From Schizochytrium sp. CCTCC M209059 (Eukaryota; Sar; Bigyra; Thraustochytrida; Thraustochytriidae), in the NCBI GenBank assembly GCA_000818945.1, contig KN805380.1, positions 17,759 through 81,758 of the forward strand: 64,000 bases of DNA, written 5' to 3'. Below, piece by piece: positions 28,398 to 38,235 of this stretch. The stretch's first letter is position 1, and each line of letters begins with the position of its first letter. The translations under genes and the position numbers were made by a program. The notes beneath the pieces are model-generated. The model was not told the DNA's origin. It made no database searches and saw only the letters and a program-made list of their open reading frames with translations.

Positions 28398-30893
28398 TTA
28401 AAAAAATCGAATCCTTTTCTTCTTTGACACTGCTTTCACCTGCGATGGCGGCCGAAAGTAGATAGAGGGTGCATTGCATTTCACCTTGTTCAGAAAATTT
28501 TGCATATCTTCCGCTGTGATTTTCTCAGCGCGCAGAATCTCGAGTGACGCCAAATGGATTTCTACCAAAGGCTCGAACTTTTCGACACACACCTCAAATG
28601 CAATTGCGCGGCGGTCTACCCGCTCTTCGCTGCGTTTCCCTCCTTTAACAATCCCCAAGATCTCACCGCCACATACTAATGACCCTCCTGCCACGAGTTC
28701 CATGGTCCCAACTGCACCACACACGGCGGCACCGCCTGCAGCAGCCAAAAGTCCCGCCCCGACGCCGACCACCGCGCCCTTCACAATGCCTTTCGAAATC
28801 TCCCGAAAACGATATCTCCCCTTATACTTCCCCACGCCATTAATGAGGCCAACATAGTCGCCAGAAATAGACGTTTTCCGATCATTGAACCAAGAATCTC
28901 GACGATCAATCCACCAATCGCTAAATTCTTTGCGCACAAAGCCCAAATTTGTTGCATCCCATCTGACTGTGTCAAGAGCCCGCATCACAGTCGCATACCA
29001 CGCGGCGGCTTCTGTGATGACAGGGTACACAGACAGCACAAACGTTCGAAGCCAAGGCGACTCTTTCAGGCCAGCTTGAGTAGCGCTCCCGGCAAGCTCA
29101 AAAAGTTCTTCCGTAAACTTTGTCCCATTTGGATCAAAAGCGGTTGCAGCACTTTGGAAGTGCTCAGTCATATCTGGAAACCATACGGGCGCATCTCCTA
29201 GTGCTTTGGGTAGAGAGGAAACTGAGGTCGGTTGATACGCTCTGGCAATGTGGGCTCCGTCTTCCGTCCAATCACTTTTCGCAAGTCGACTCGAGAGCTG
29301 AACAAAGCTACGTGGCTTTGAACAGACGGCTACGCTGATCGACTTGCTCACATTCGCTTCATGCCGTGAATCTGGCACATGCGCTTGCAGTGTCTTGGCG
29401 TCTCTAATAAATTTCGCGAGATACACGTGGAGTTTCTCACGACTTCCGCGGTCCACTTCATCGTACAAGCCGCTTGCGCGCTTTTCCTGAATAGCCCATC
29501 TTGTCTTCAGGGCTCCACAAGCTATAATATCTTTGACAGATGCGGTCGAAGCAGCACTCCAGCTGTTCTTTTCGAGAACAGAGGTGACAAGGTCGGGCAC
29601 TCTCTTTATGATGAAGTCGTCCATTTCCGCACGGTGACCATTCAAATTGCTCTCGTACTTTGCAATGGCCAGCTCGAGAGAGACCTCCAGTTCCTTGTAA
29701 GACTTTTGCAGCAAAAGGAGCCGGGCAAGGACTTCGACTTGCTTCGGTGCATATTTGGCGAGATTCTCGAGATCGACGTAGTCCGGGCGGAGCAGTATGC
29801 TTTCCAAGCTCATATCGAGTGAGGCTTGAACCATTTGGATTCGAGATTTGAGCATGTCGAGCACGAGCTTTTCCCAAATTGTGTCAATGCCAGAAATCTT
29901 TCTCGTCGCCTCTGCCATTCGGTCATGCTTGCCTCTGGCCTCCTTTTCTTTGTTGGTGCTGTTGCCCGTTAAAGACCAAGAAGTCGGAAACCAGGGGCTC
30001 GACTGACCGCTTTGCTTGTCGAGAGTTCTGATGAGCTTGTGTGTCTCATAGTTGAGATCTCGCTGCTCATCCTGTTCATCCAAAGGTAGATATTTGACAC
30101 ATTGCAAGTGAGTCCCCATGAGCTTGCAAGCCTTCAAATCACATCCCCTGCACGCACTATGCAGCGCGACTTTGCCCATTGTAAAGTAAAAGGTGGTTGG
30201 ACGTCCAAAAACTTCTTTGCGCTTCTCCTCGTTGTAGACTTCATCCTGGACATATGTCTCAATACCGTTGCGTTCATCCGGCTCGACATCATCCATTTTA
30301 TTGACGAAGAGCCCTACCTGGCACGACGACTTCGTATAATTTTTGACGAGTGTACCGAGGTCCTCCACACTCGTTGCGCCAATGTCGTCTTTGGACACAA
30401 TGATGCAAACGAAGTGAGCGCGTGCAAGAACTTCGCCAACCTTTCTCACTCGATCCACCTGTCCTTTCACTTCGTTGGTTCCAGGGACGTCGAACAAGCT
30501 GATGCCTCCGAGTCCGAGTGAGGTGTAATGCTCTGCGATTGTCAGATTAGTGCGAATGGTGAGACGAGGCATGTCTTCGCCCTTGTTCTTGTTCCGAACC
30601 CAGTCCAGTACTTTTGTATGAGAATCACCGCGCTCATCATCATGCTCGCCAAAGACGATCTCTGTCGATTCTTCGTTCTCCCCCACTACGGAGCACACAA
30701 ACTTCGCGGGTTCTAAACTTTCGTCGTGACGCACTTCTGCGATGGAAGCTGTCTCAATTCTCGGCGCGCTGGGGAGCAACTCTGCCCCGATGAGCGCATT
30801 CAACAAGGTGGACTTGCCAGCGTTGATCGACCCTAGCACGGCAATGCGCAAATCAGTTCCTTCGCTCATCGCGTCCATTTGGCGAAGTGCCAT
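28398..30893 (-). CDS. Dynamin-superfamily GTPase, tandem copy B
   Basis: 831 residues from the first in-frame ATG (MALRQMDAM again); as in copy A the frame stays open upstream through GTG at 30944. It is a paralog of copy A along its whole length: G1 GSINAGKST, G3 LFDVPGTNE, G4 VNKMDD, and the shared CRGCDL Cys pair after the G domain. The middle carries a different 40-residue insert with SGQSSPWFP. The hydrophobic hairpin-like segment near residues 700-745 reads GAVVGVGAGLLAAAGGAAVC and differs from copy A, though the Gly/Ala character is kept. The C-terminus ends KAVSKKKRIRFF against KAASNRQ in copy A. A third dynamin-family gene starts 957 bp away in the opposite direction. Confidence 0.8.
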   Translation of the reverse strand: MALRQMDAMSEGTDLRIAVLGSINAGKSTLLNALIGAELLPSAPRIETASIAEVRHDESLEPAKFVCSVVGENEESTEIVFGEHDDERGDSHTKVLDWVRNKNKGEDMPRLTIRTNLTIAEHYTSLGLGGISLFDVPGTNEVKGQVDRVRKVGEVLARAHFVCIIVSKDDIGATSVEDLGTLVKNYTKSSCQVGLFVNKMDDVEPDERNGIETYVQDEVYNEEKRKEVFGRPTTFYFTMGKVALHSACRGCDLKACKLMGTHLQCVKYLPLDEQDEQRDLNYETHKLIRTLDKQSGQSSPWFPTSWSLTGNSTNKEKEARGKHDRMAEATRKISGIDTIWEKLVLDMLKSRIQMVQASLDMSLESILLRPDYVDLENLAKYAPKQVEVLARLLLLQKSYKELEVSLELAIAKYESNLNGHRAEMDDFIIKRVPDLVTSVLEKNSWSAASTASVKDIIACGALKTRWAIQEKRASGLYDEVDRGSREKLHVYLAKFIRDAKTLQAHVPDSRHEANVSKSISVAVCSKPRSFVQLSSRLAKSDWTEDGAHIARAYQPTSVSSLPKALGDAPVWFPDMTEHFQSAATAFDPNGTKFTEELFELAGSATQAGLKESPWLRTFVLSVYPVITEAAAWYATVMRALDTVRWDATNLGFVRKEFSDWWIDRRDSWFNDRKTSISGDYVGLINGVGKYKGRYRFREISKGIVKGAVVGVGAGLLAAAGGAAVCGAVGTMELVAGGSLVCGGEILGIVKGGKRSEERVDRRAIAFEVCVEKFEPLVEIHLASLEILRAEKITAEDMQNFLNKVKCNAPSIYFRPPSQVKAVSKKKRIRFF
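29652..29895 (-). repeat. High-identity block shared with copy A (25807-26050)
   Basis: Partner of the block in copy A. It encodes LKSRIQMVQASLDMSLESIL and neighbouring residues almost unchanged, while flanking codons have diverged. Confidence 0.75.
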
Positions 30894-31850
30894 TGTCCTC
30901 TTGTCTTCTTCCCCAATGTCTCGGATCTTTTTGATTTGCTCCACAATTCGGGTTTGCTCTGCCTGCTGGCCAAGTCTCTGCTCTCTCTTGAAGGCTCCGT
31001 CCGCGCAGCCTCAGGCTGTCTTTGGAAGCTCCGTACCACATTTTTCTTGCTTGAGGCCTACTCCCCTGCAGGTGCAGCCTGATAGATGTGCTCTTCCGGT
31101 ACGGCCAGCAGTGGCAGGTATGGATACCTTCGCCTATGTCATGATTCTGGATTTCGTGCTAATCGAACAGCATAACGAGCGGCATTCTCTCGCCGAATTC
31201 GAGGTGGCCTCTCTCCTAAGTCGCGACCTTACTGTGAGGCTTCACGCTTCGACTGATCGATCGTGATCAGCCTCCGCCGAAGACCAGGCTCTGCCTGACT
31301 GGTGGTCTGTGCTCCTGCTTCATGCATCCACTTTCCTTGACGAGGACAAACGAGCTGACTGGCTCGTGGCGATCTTCGTAAGATTCCTCTCTTCTCCCCG
31401 GACGACGACACGTTGCTGTCGTTCGCGAATCATGACATAGACTCCGCACGTTCGGCCATCCTAGCTCCTGGCTCCTGTCGGCTCCTAACTTCTGCCGGTA
31501 TTTTAGGTGTGCGACTCCTTGGTTTATTGGCTGCGACGGAAACTGCGGCGCGTGGGATCTTTCCGCCTGAGTTGATCAAGATAGGAGAACTTTTAAGAAT
31601 TCTTTTGACTGTGGAAAGGCGACGCCTTACTGTTAAGTCTATGGACCTCGCAGACTGAGTGCCGCCACCACAGCTCAGCTCGTGTGTGGAAAACTGTGGG
31701 TGAGAGGGCGTCATCCTGTCTCTCGCCACAGAAACGGAAGGGAAAAGGCCTCCGCCTGCAGCCGTGGCCGGGGCGGCTTTGGACGCTTTAAAACCCGAAT
31801 CAGGCGTTGGCAGCAGGACAATACAACGCATCTGCACACAGATACCAGCC
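30894..31850. promoter_or_regulatory. Divergent upstream region between copy B and the Mx/dynamin-like gene
   Basis: Head-to-head arrangement, 957 bp. The half next to copy B (30996-31158) is a duplicate of DNA upstream of copy A. The other half next to the dynamin gene has no match that I can see. No conserved gene lies here. Shared regulation of the two GTPase types is possible but unproved. Confidence 0.45.
30996..31158. repeat. Duplicated upstream region, copy B (partner 27212-27374)
   Basis: Same length as its partner and largely identical. After 31158 the two copies remain recognisably similar for about another 100 bp but with insertions. Confidence 0.85.
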
Positions 31851-34037
31851 ATGGCTGAGACAGCGGGCGCGTTCGAGCCTGCGACCAGCGTAGCTGGAGT
31901 ATCGAATCCAGACATGGACGAACATGTGGAGCCCGAGAGCGAACCCTTGAATCAGAGAACGCAGATCAAGGCCAAGCCCACGCCCCCCCTGGGCGTGCCG
32001 ATGAATGTGAGCACAAAGCTTTTGCCCATGATTGCGAGCACAGAGCCTTTGCTCGATGCCATCGAGCAGGTCCGTGGTACCCTTGACAGCGAGAACTTTC
32101 ATCCCCCCGGCGTGGCCGTCATTGGAAGCCAAAGCTCCGGCAAGTCATCCGTGCTGTCGGCGCTCACAAGAGTCGACCTCCCGCGCGGCACTGGCACGGT
32201 GACGCGATGCCCCATCGTGGTTCACTGCGAAAGGAGCCAAGAGTGTAAGGCATTGGTCAGTCGAGATGCTACTTTTTCCGAGGCAACCGAGGTACGAGAT
32301 ATGACAAATCTTGCCGAGGCGATCGCACGATTGCAGCCAAGTTCTGGGGCGATCGAAAATAAAGCTGTCCATGTCAAGGTGACGCGCCCGGACGTGCACA
32401 AGCTGGTCCTCATCGATCTGCCTGGAATCAAGCAGTTTGGCGGCTCCAAAGGGGCCGATGAGCACGAGCTCACCGTGGGCCTCGTGAAAGAATATATCCG
32501 CAATCCAAGAATGGTCATTCTCGTCGTCATGCCCGCGGAATCCGACCTTGAAACTTGTGAGGCGCTTCGTCTTGCGCGCGAGCATGACCCGCAAGGCAAG
32601 CGTACCTTGGGCGTTTTCACCAAGGTCGATTGTCTCCCAAATTCAGATCGCATCCAAAAGAAGAACTTTTGCGAACGCCTCACCAAAAAGGGTGCTCCTC
32701 AGGCTCTACTTGCGCACGGCTACTTTGCCGTGCGAACGCGCACCGAGACCGAAGCACATGAGGGGGATAGCCATACGGATGTTCTCAATCGAGAAAGGGC
32801 CCTCTTCACAAACGACGAGTATTTTCGTGAACTGAGCCCGGACCTTTGGGGAATTCAGACTCTTGGCGAAAAAGTGAGCATCATCCAGGTGAAAATGGTT
32901 CGCCAGTTCATCAACGAAGTTCTTCCGGGTCTGGAAGCTAGAATCGCTGAGCGAAAGGGCAGGCTCGATGCCCTGGGACGTCCGCTTGACGACCTCAACA
33001 AGCGTCGCGACATTACAATTGAAATCCTCAAGGGATTCCGCGAAGATTTTAGGGCGTGCGCGCACGACAGAGTCACGAACGAGTGGGTGCGCGACGCAAT
33101 TGGCTCGCATACCTCGAACTTTGCTAATCTTGGCGGTGTCTTCGATGGGAACGCCAATCGGTTGCGAGATGAGGTCGAAGCAAGCATCTTCGACCCAACT
33201 CAAGGAGGACGGCAGAGGTTCGAGATGGACCTAGCCTTCATTGACGAAGTTCAAGATCGCTGGAAGGAACAAGGAGATGGTGCTACGCGGAACCACGAGA
33301 TAATCTTCCAAGATCTCATAAAAAACTATGGTGTACGACCAATTCGTGAATCTCTCAAGGCCTTACTCGATGATACCATCGAACTTTTCGGGCGCACAGT
33401 TTCCACCATCATCAACAGGCATACCGAACGATTTCCAGACTTTGGTGGGCAAGTCAGTCTTCTCGCTCGGGCACACTTTGAAAAGCTCAGTGATGAACTC
33501 TGGAAAACGATTCGCATGCTGCTGTCGGCCGAGGTCGAGCACTCACGCTTTGGTGACCTTGAACATGTGGACAGTCTTCGGGATTTCCAGAAAGCCCTCA
33601 CGTCTCTGGAGGTTACCAAGCGCAGCCAACTTCACAGAGTCGTCAAGTCGACCTTTGATGAGTCACCAGCGCTTCATTTGGCGCTCGATGTGCTCATCAA
33701 TTCGTTGCCGCCGATCGCAGTTGCTGCAAGCGACGCAGCTTTGCGTGAGCAATCTACGCTGGAGCCAGCTCAAAGGAAGCTCTGTACCGATGTCGCCACT
33801 CGCATTCACTTTTTGTTGGCCACATATTTCTCTCAAACGCCGCGTCTCATCTGGACCGAAGTCGTTGACAAGACAATGGGATTTATGGGAAGTCTGTCTG
33901 CGGAATCCGATCTCAAAGAGTACTTGCGTGAGGATGATGGTATCGCAATCAAGCGAGTCCGCTTACAGCAAGAGGTCGATAGCATGCGTCGGGCCGCAAC
34001 TATCTTGGCGACTGCTAAAAAGAGCTCAACCTATTAG
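31851..34037 (+). CDS. Dynamin/Mx-like large GTPase with GED
   Basis: 728 residues from the first ATG; the frame opens upstream with GTG at 31764. The G domain shows G1 GSQSSGKSS (about 92), the switch-I Thr in GTGTVTRCPI, G3 LIDLPGIKQFG (about 188) and G4 FTKVD (about 256). This is the classical dynamin signature. A stalk follows. At the C-terminus (about 640-725), LLATYFSQTPRLIWTEVVD, LREDDGIAIKRVRLQQEVD and SMRRAATIL fit the GTPase effector domain. There is no PH domain and no Pro-rich tail, so the layout is G-stalk-GED as in Mx proteins, Vps1 and Drp1-type dynamins. It self-assembles on membranes in known relatives. The N-terminal 60 residues are unstructured. The setting beside two other dynamin-superfamily genes is unusual. 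Confidence 0.88.
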   Translation: MAETAGAFEPATSVAGVSNPDMDEHVEPESEPLNQRTQIKAKPTPPLGVPMNVSTKLLPMIASTEPLLDAIEQVRGTLDSENFHPPGVAVIGSQSSGKSSVLSALTRVDLPRGTGTVTRCPIVVHCERSQECKALVSRDATFSEATEVRDMTNLAEAIARLQPSSGAIENKAVHVKVTRPDVHKLVLIDLPGIKQFGGSKGADEHELTVGLVKEYIRNPRMVILVVMPAESDLETCEALRLAREHDPQGKRTLGVFTKVDCLPNSDRIQKKNFCERLTKKGAPQALLAHGYFAVRTRTETEAHEGDSHTDVLNRERALFTNDEYFRELSPDLWGIQTLGEKVSIIQVKMVRQFINEVLPGLEARIAERKGRLDALGRPLDDLNKRRDITIEILKGFREDFRACAHDRVTNEWVRDAIGSHTSNFANLGGVFDGNANRLRDEVEASIFDPTQGGRQRFEMDLAFIDEVQDRWKEQGDGATRNHEIIFQDLIKNYGVRPIRESLKALLDDTIELFGRTVSTIINRHTERFPDFGGQVSLLARAHFEKLSDELWKTIRMLLSAEVEHSRFGDLEHVDSLRDFQKALTSLEVTKRSQLHRVVKSTFDESPALHLALDVLINSLPPIAVAASDAALREQSTLEPAQRKLCTDVATRIHFLLATYFSQTPRLIWTEVVDKTMGFMGSLSAESDLKEYLREDDGIAIKRVRLQQEVDSMRRAATILATAKKSSTY

Positions 34038-34474
34038 GCGACTTTTTTATAAGTAAAATTCAGAAACTACCTATTGATCATCTAGAGAGGGTTAGTCTAC
34101 TGACCAAGCTGAACCCACGCATTGCCAGGAGTTTACGGGAGCAGTCAACGTCTTTGGCTGACGACCCGCTCATTCGCTTCACCGACCCAAAATAAATCTT
34201 TGGTAGTCAGGATTGCATTCATCGAAGAGAAGGATACTGTTTTTTTCTCGCGATTGGTCACAGAATTTACTCGGCCTATAGCGTCACGCCGTTCACATTG
34301 CTCCTTGTGCTGATAGTGCCTGAACGGGCGGACTTGCACCAAAATGTGCCTCCCTCTCTCTTGGGACAACCCCCCCCCCCCCCCCCCCCCCTTTTGCGCG
34401 TGCGCACTCCAGTGAGCTGGGTCAGCTGTCCGCCTTGATCTGGGACTGCGACAGATCTACAACTCTTGAACAAG
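34038..34474. other. Intergenic region with poly-C tract
   Basis: No gene. A pure run of 22 C (34370-34391) lies 83 bp before the next start codon. Such tracts are often length-variable and can be assembly-sensitive. Confidence 0.5.
34370..34391. repeat. Poly(C) homopolymer
   Basis: Twenty-two consecutive C on the plus strand, within the presumed promoter or leader of the Cys-rich membrane protein. Confidence 0.9.
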
Positions 34475-37400
34475 ATGCGGAAGCTACTCGCGGTGGCGGC
34501 CGCGGTGGCCGCTGCAAGTGTGCCTGCGATCGCACAGCAGCAAGGCGAGACAAGTCTAAAGGTGTTTCCAAGAGAAATTGAGGCCCGATATTCCAAGGAC
34601 ATGCATACGGCTGACACCCCTTTCGGTGATGTCGAGGTGTACGGAGACGAGGAAAATGGTATCATAAGCCGCGATATCACTCTTGTGAACCCCTTTGACG
34701 AATTTGTAGAGGTAACTCTTGCCATCGAGACAGATGCTGAGATCAATTGGCTTCGCATCCCCGCCGCAAAAGAACCTTTAGTTCTCCAGTCAGGGGAAGA
34801 GATTTCCATTGAAGCTGTCGTCCACACAAACATCATGCCCACGGGAACTTACACGGCCAAAATCGTGCTTGACATTGTCTGGGAGCTGTACGCTGATTAT
34901 TCTTTCTCGATCGAGTCCACGATCATTCCAGTCACATTTTACCTCGAGGCGCCTCCAGACGCCTTGATGAGCAAGGTCGATTTCTCAAACTGCACCGGAA
35001 TCACTTACTTGGAACGCTGCACGGGCAACGTGGAGCTTGTCGACATTAACGGTTTTGCTGCGACGACGGGAACGTACACTCGTGCGGTGCAGGCCTTTGC
35101 AGGCCCGAACATCAACAACCTGAACGAGCTTTCTGTCTACGAAACCAACGAAGGCGCACTCGAAGTCGAGCTGGTGGCACGCGCTGCGGGTGACCTCCAA
35201 GTCAAGGTGCTTATTTTCAATGTTCCCATCGAAAGTAGTGATAGTTTTGACGTTGGCTGCGGGGCCACCATGCTTCCGGACGTCGACGATGCCTCGACTT
35301 GCGTCTGCAATGCAGGATATGAAATCGATGAGTCCACCGAGGGAGCCACATGCACGCGCTGTAAAGCCTGTAGTCCCGGCGAGTATGCAGTGACGTCCTC
35401 CAAAGTGTCTCCGTGCGCGTGTAGTGACTGCCCCGAAGGCTCGTATTGCCCAGACCAGGAAACTGTGCTCGATTGTCCAGCGGGTCACTACTGCAGCGCG
35501 CGCACCATTCTCGCAACTCCGTGTCCGGAGAATACCTTTCAAAATGCGACGGGCCAGTCCTCGTGCGAGTCTTGCACTGTCTTGGACACCAGAGCGAGTA
35601 CGTTTGGCTTAAGCGGCGCAGATTCGGCCAGCGCTTGCTCGATTTGTCCAAGTGGGGCCATCTGTCACGCCTCGCAAGCGTACATGGACGACGACGAAAC
35701 CAGGGAGTGCGCCGAGAACCCAAACTATTCGACGCCGGCGACTGGCGGCACGGTCAATGTCTCGGTCCAATATGTCGCATACGCGGCCCCAGGGCACTTT
35801 CGCTTTCCTCCCCTTTCCGAGGCCGGCGATGGCGATCCTGCAAACCCATGCGTCTCGATCGACTTTTACACGTGCGATGACGGACCAGAGCGCTGCTTTG
35901 GCGAGAAAAATACCTCTGACCCTGCATTGGCGCAGGCCTCGGGGTGTGGACCAGCTTTTGCGGGTTTTCTGTGCATGGGGTGTGCCGAGGGATTTGCCAA
36001 GGTTGGCGATCGCTGCCTGTCGTGCGCGACAGTGACGCCATATCTCTTGGCAGCATTCGGAGCTGCCGTAGCGTGCGCCTTGGTAGCCTTCATCACGTGG
36101 CGCATCATTTTGCGGAGTGAGCGACGCGCCGCAAAGCGCTCGCTCATGGATGGTAGCGTCGATCGCGTCACATCCGAAGCGGTTGTGACGGTGCTCAAGA
36201 TCGCGTACTCGCACCTTCAGGCGCTTGCACTCCTCCTGCTCATCGATGTCGACTGGCATCAGTCCGTAACGGCCGTGGAGAAGATGGCATCCACGGTGAC
36301 GATTTCGGGATCCGATGTGACGAGCTCAATCATGTGTCTTTTCGACGAGAGTGGCGATGACGGCGAGCGCCTGCCTGGATTCTATGCCAAGGTCCTGCTC
36401 GTATACGCCTTTCCGCTCTTGTGTGCCCTGCTTTTTGGGCTTGTCTGGGCCATTCTCTGGGTCTGGGACCGCTGTTCTTTCGGGATCCGCGCGCTGTATT
36501 ACCAAGGCTTTCAGCTCTCGACCATGGTTCTCTTGTTTCTGGCGCACATCATCTTGCTACGTACGGCTCTCGAGCTCTTTGTATGCACGACCCCCGAGGT
36601 GCAGCATCGTTCCTTTCTTGTCGCAGATCCGCGCATTGAGTGCTTTGCGGGCTCGCACGTGGCTTGGTTTGCTGTGGCAGGCTTTGGCGGCCTCGTCTTT
36701 TACGGATGCGGAATCCCGGCTCTTTCTGCGCTGCTTGTGGTAAAGGGGTCGAACACGTACTTGCGCACCTTTTTGTGCAAAAACTTTCGCATGGACTGTG
36801 AGTTTTGGGAGTCCATTGTGGCGTTACGCAAGGTGGCCATGACGATCTTCACAATCACCTTGGCAAAGTTTGGTCCCATTGCCCAGGGCATCTCATGTCT
36901 CGTCTGCCTCTTTGCGGCGCTCTTGCTGCACACCCAGGTCGGCCCATACGCATACCCGTTTCTCAACCATCTCGAGGGAATGGGTTTGCTGACGCTCCTG
37001 GTTTCGTTGACGATGGCGCTTTACTCGCTCAGTTTTGATGCAGGTGTTGATTTTGGTCTCAACATTTTCATCGCTGTGATCAACATCGCCTTTTTGCTCC
37101 TTGTAGTCTATGAGCTTATGGCTGTCACGGTACTTTTTTCGTGCACGAGGTCGTCTTCGAACAATGAATCTCCTCAAAAACGCGACGGTAAGCGACTTCA
37201 ATCGTGGGTGTCATCACGATTCTCGACACGCTACGTCGCTCGAAGAGTGTCGAGCGGTGTGACTTCGGATACAGACGACGATGCAGGTTCTCTCCAAGCG
37301 GAGATTGCTCGCCCGTCTAAATACCTTGCCTTTTCAGCATCCGTGGTACCGCCTAGAGTGCTCGATGCGGATGCCGCGAACGATCTCGAAATCGACCAAG

Positions 37401-37530
37401 TCAACGACGTCTCTGTGCTCCCTCTCGACGAGGAGGCAAGACGTAACGAGACGCTCGGTTCCCACGTTGAACAGGAAACTCAAGACCCGCAGCTGAATTC
37501 TGACCAGCAACAACGCCAAAACCAGGAAAT

Positions 37531-37574
<44 letters not shown>

Positions 37575-37594
37575 GCACCCTGCAGGTCGTGTAG
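34475..37594 (+). CDS. Secretory-pathway Cys-rich multi-pass membrane protein (ephrin-receptor/TNFR-like Cys region plus multi-TM domain)
   Basis: 1039 residues from ATG; a TTG three codons earlier is not needed. Residues 1-20 are a signal peptide (MRKLLAVAAAVAAASVPAIA). Residues 25-260 look like extracellular beta-sandwich domains. About 270-420 is Cys-rich with repeated CxxCxxG units (CSDCPEGSYCPD, CPAGHYCSA, CPENTFQNATGQSSCESC), as in GCC2/GCC3 or ephrin-receptor-like modules. From about 525 to 890 there are several hydrophobic helices, starting with VTPYLLAAFGAAVACALVAF. The tail from about 890 is cytosolic, basic then acidic, ending in a Gln-rich stretch from a CAG/CAA repeat near 37530-37575. 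Such Cys-rich plus TRP-like multi-TM proteins are common in stramenopiles; receptor, adhesion or channel functions are all possible. I do not recognise a specific ortholog. Confidence 0.72.
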
Positions 37595-38235
37595 CCCGGT
37601 AGCCTCGTCCTAAAAACGATCTCATGCGTACTTCTTCCGCCAGGCTTGCCCCGCCAACGTCACGTTTTTCAGACGCGAAGCCTCACTTTCGTCCAGCATC
37701 GCTTCGCTTCCGCGCCTCGCCTCGCCGTCCTTGCTCGGTGCGCTGCAGCTCACCGCTGAGCACCCACACCCCAGCTCGCTCTGCTTGTCGTCGCCGAGAG
37801 CCTCTGGTTCGCGCGTGGTTCGCGCGCGACCCGCCCCGCCCTCTCCGCCAGGGTCCAGCTTGACCGCCCGACGCTGTGCGTCACCACGCCACGCCGCGCC
37901 GCCGAGCCCAGAGCCCAGAGCCCCGAGCCCAGAGCCCAGAGCCGGAGCGGGGCCAGCTCGCGCACTCCGGGGCGGCCAGCAGAAACCCAACCCCGGCCTG
38001 CCGCTCGCGAAGGCCCCGCGCGCGAGCAAGCAAGCGCGCCTCGGTGCCGTCTGGCACCAAGCAAGCACAAGACAAGTCTCAACTCATAGTGCGCGGGCTT
38101 TCGTCATCGCGGGAGCTGCCACCGCTACGCGCGCCGCTCGTACCGCCCCGGCGTCTCCGCCAGTAACGGAAGCGAGAACCCTGCTTCGCGACAGGAGACG
38201 AAACGAGAGGAGACGGGACGGGACGGGACGGGACG
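37595..38235. other. Intergenic region upstream of the lipase
   Basis: GC-rich. It contains a GAGCCCA-type iteration at about 37903-37945 and a GGGAC-type run (38210-38234) directly before the lipase ATG. No gene is seen. Confidence 0.5.
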
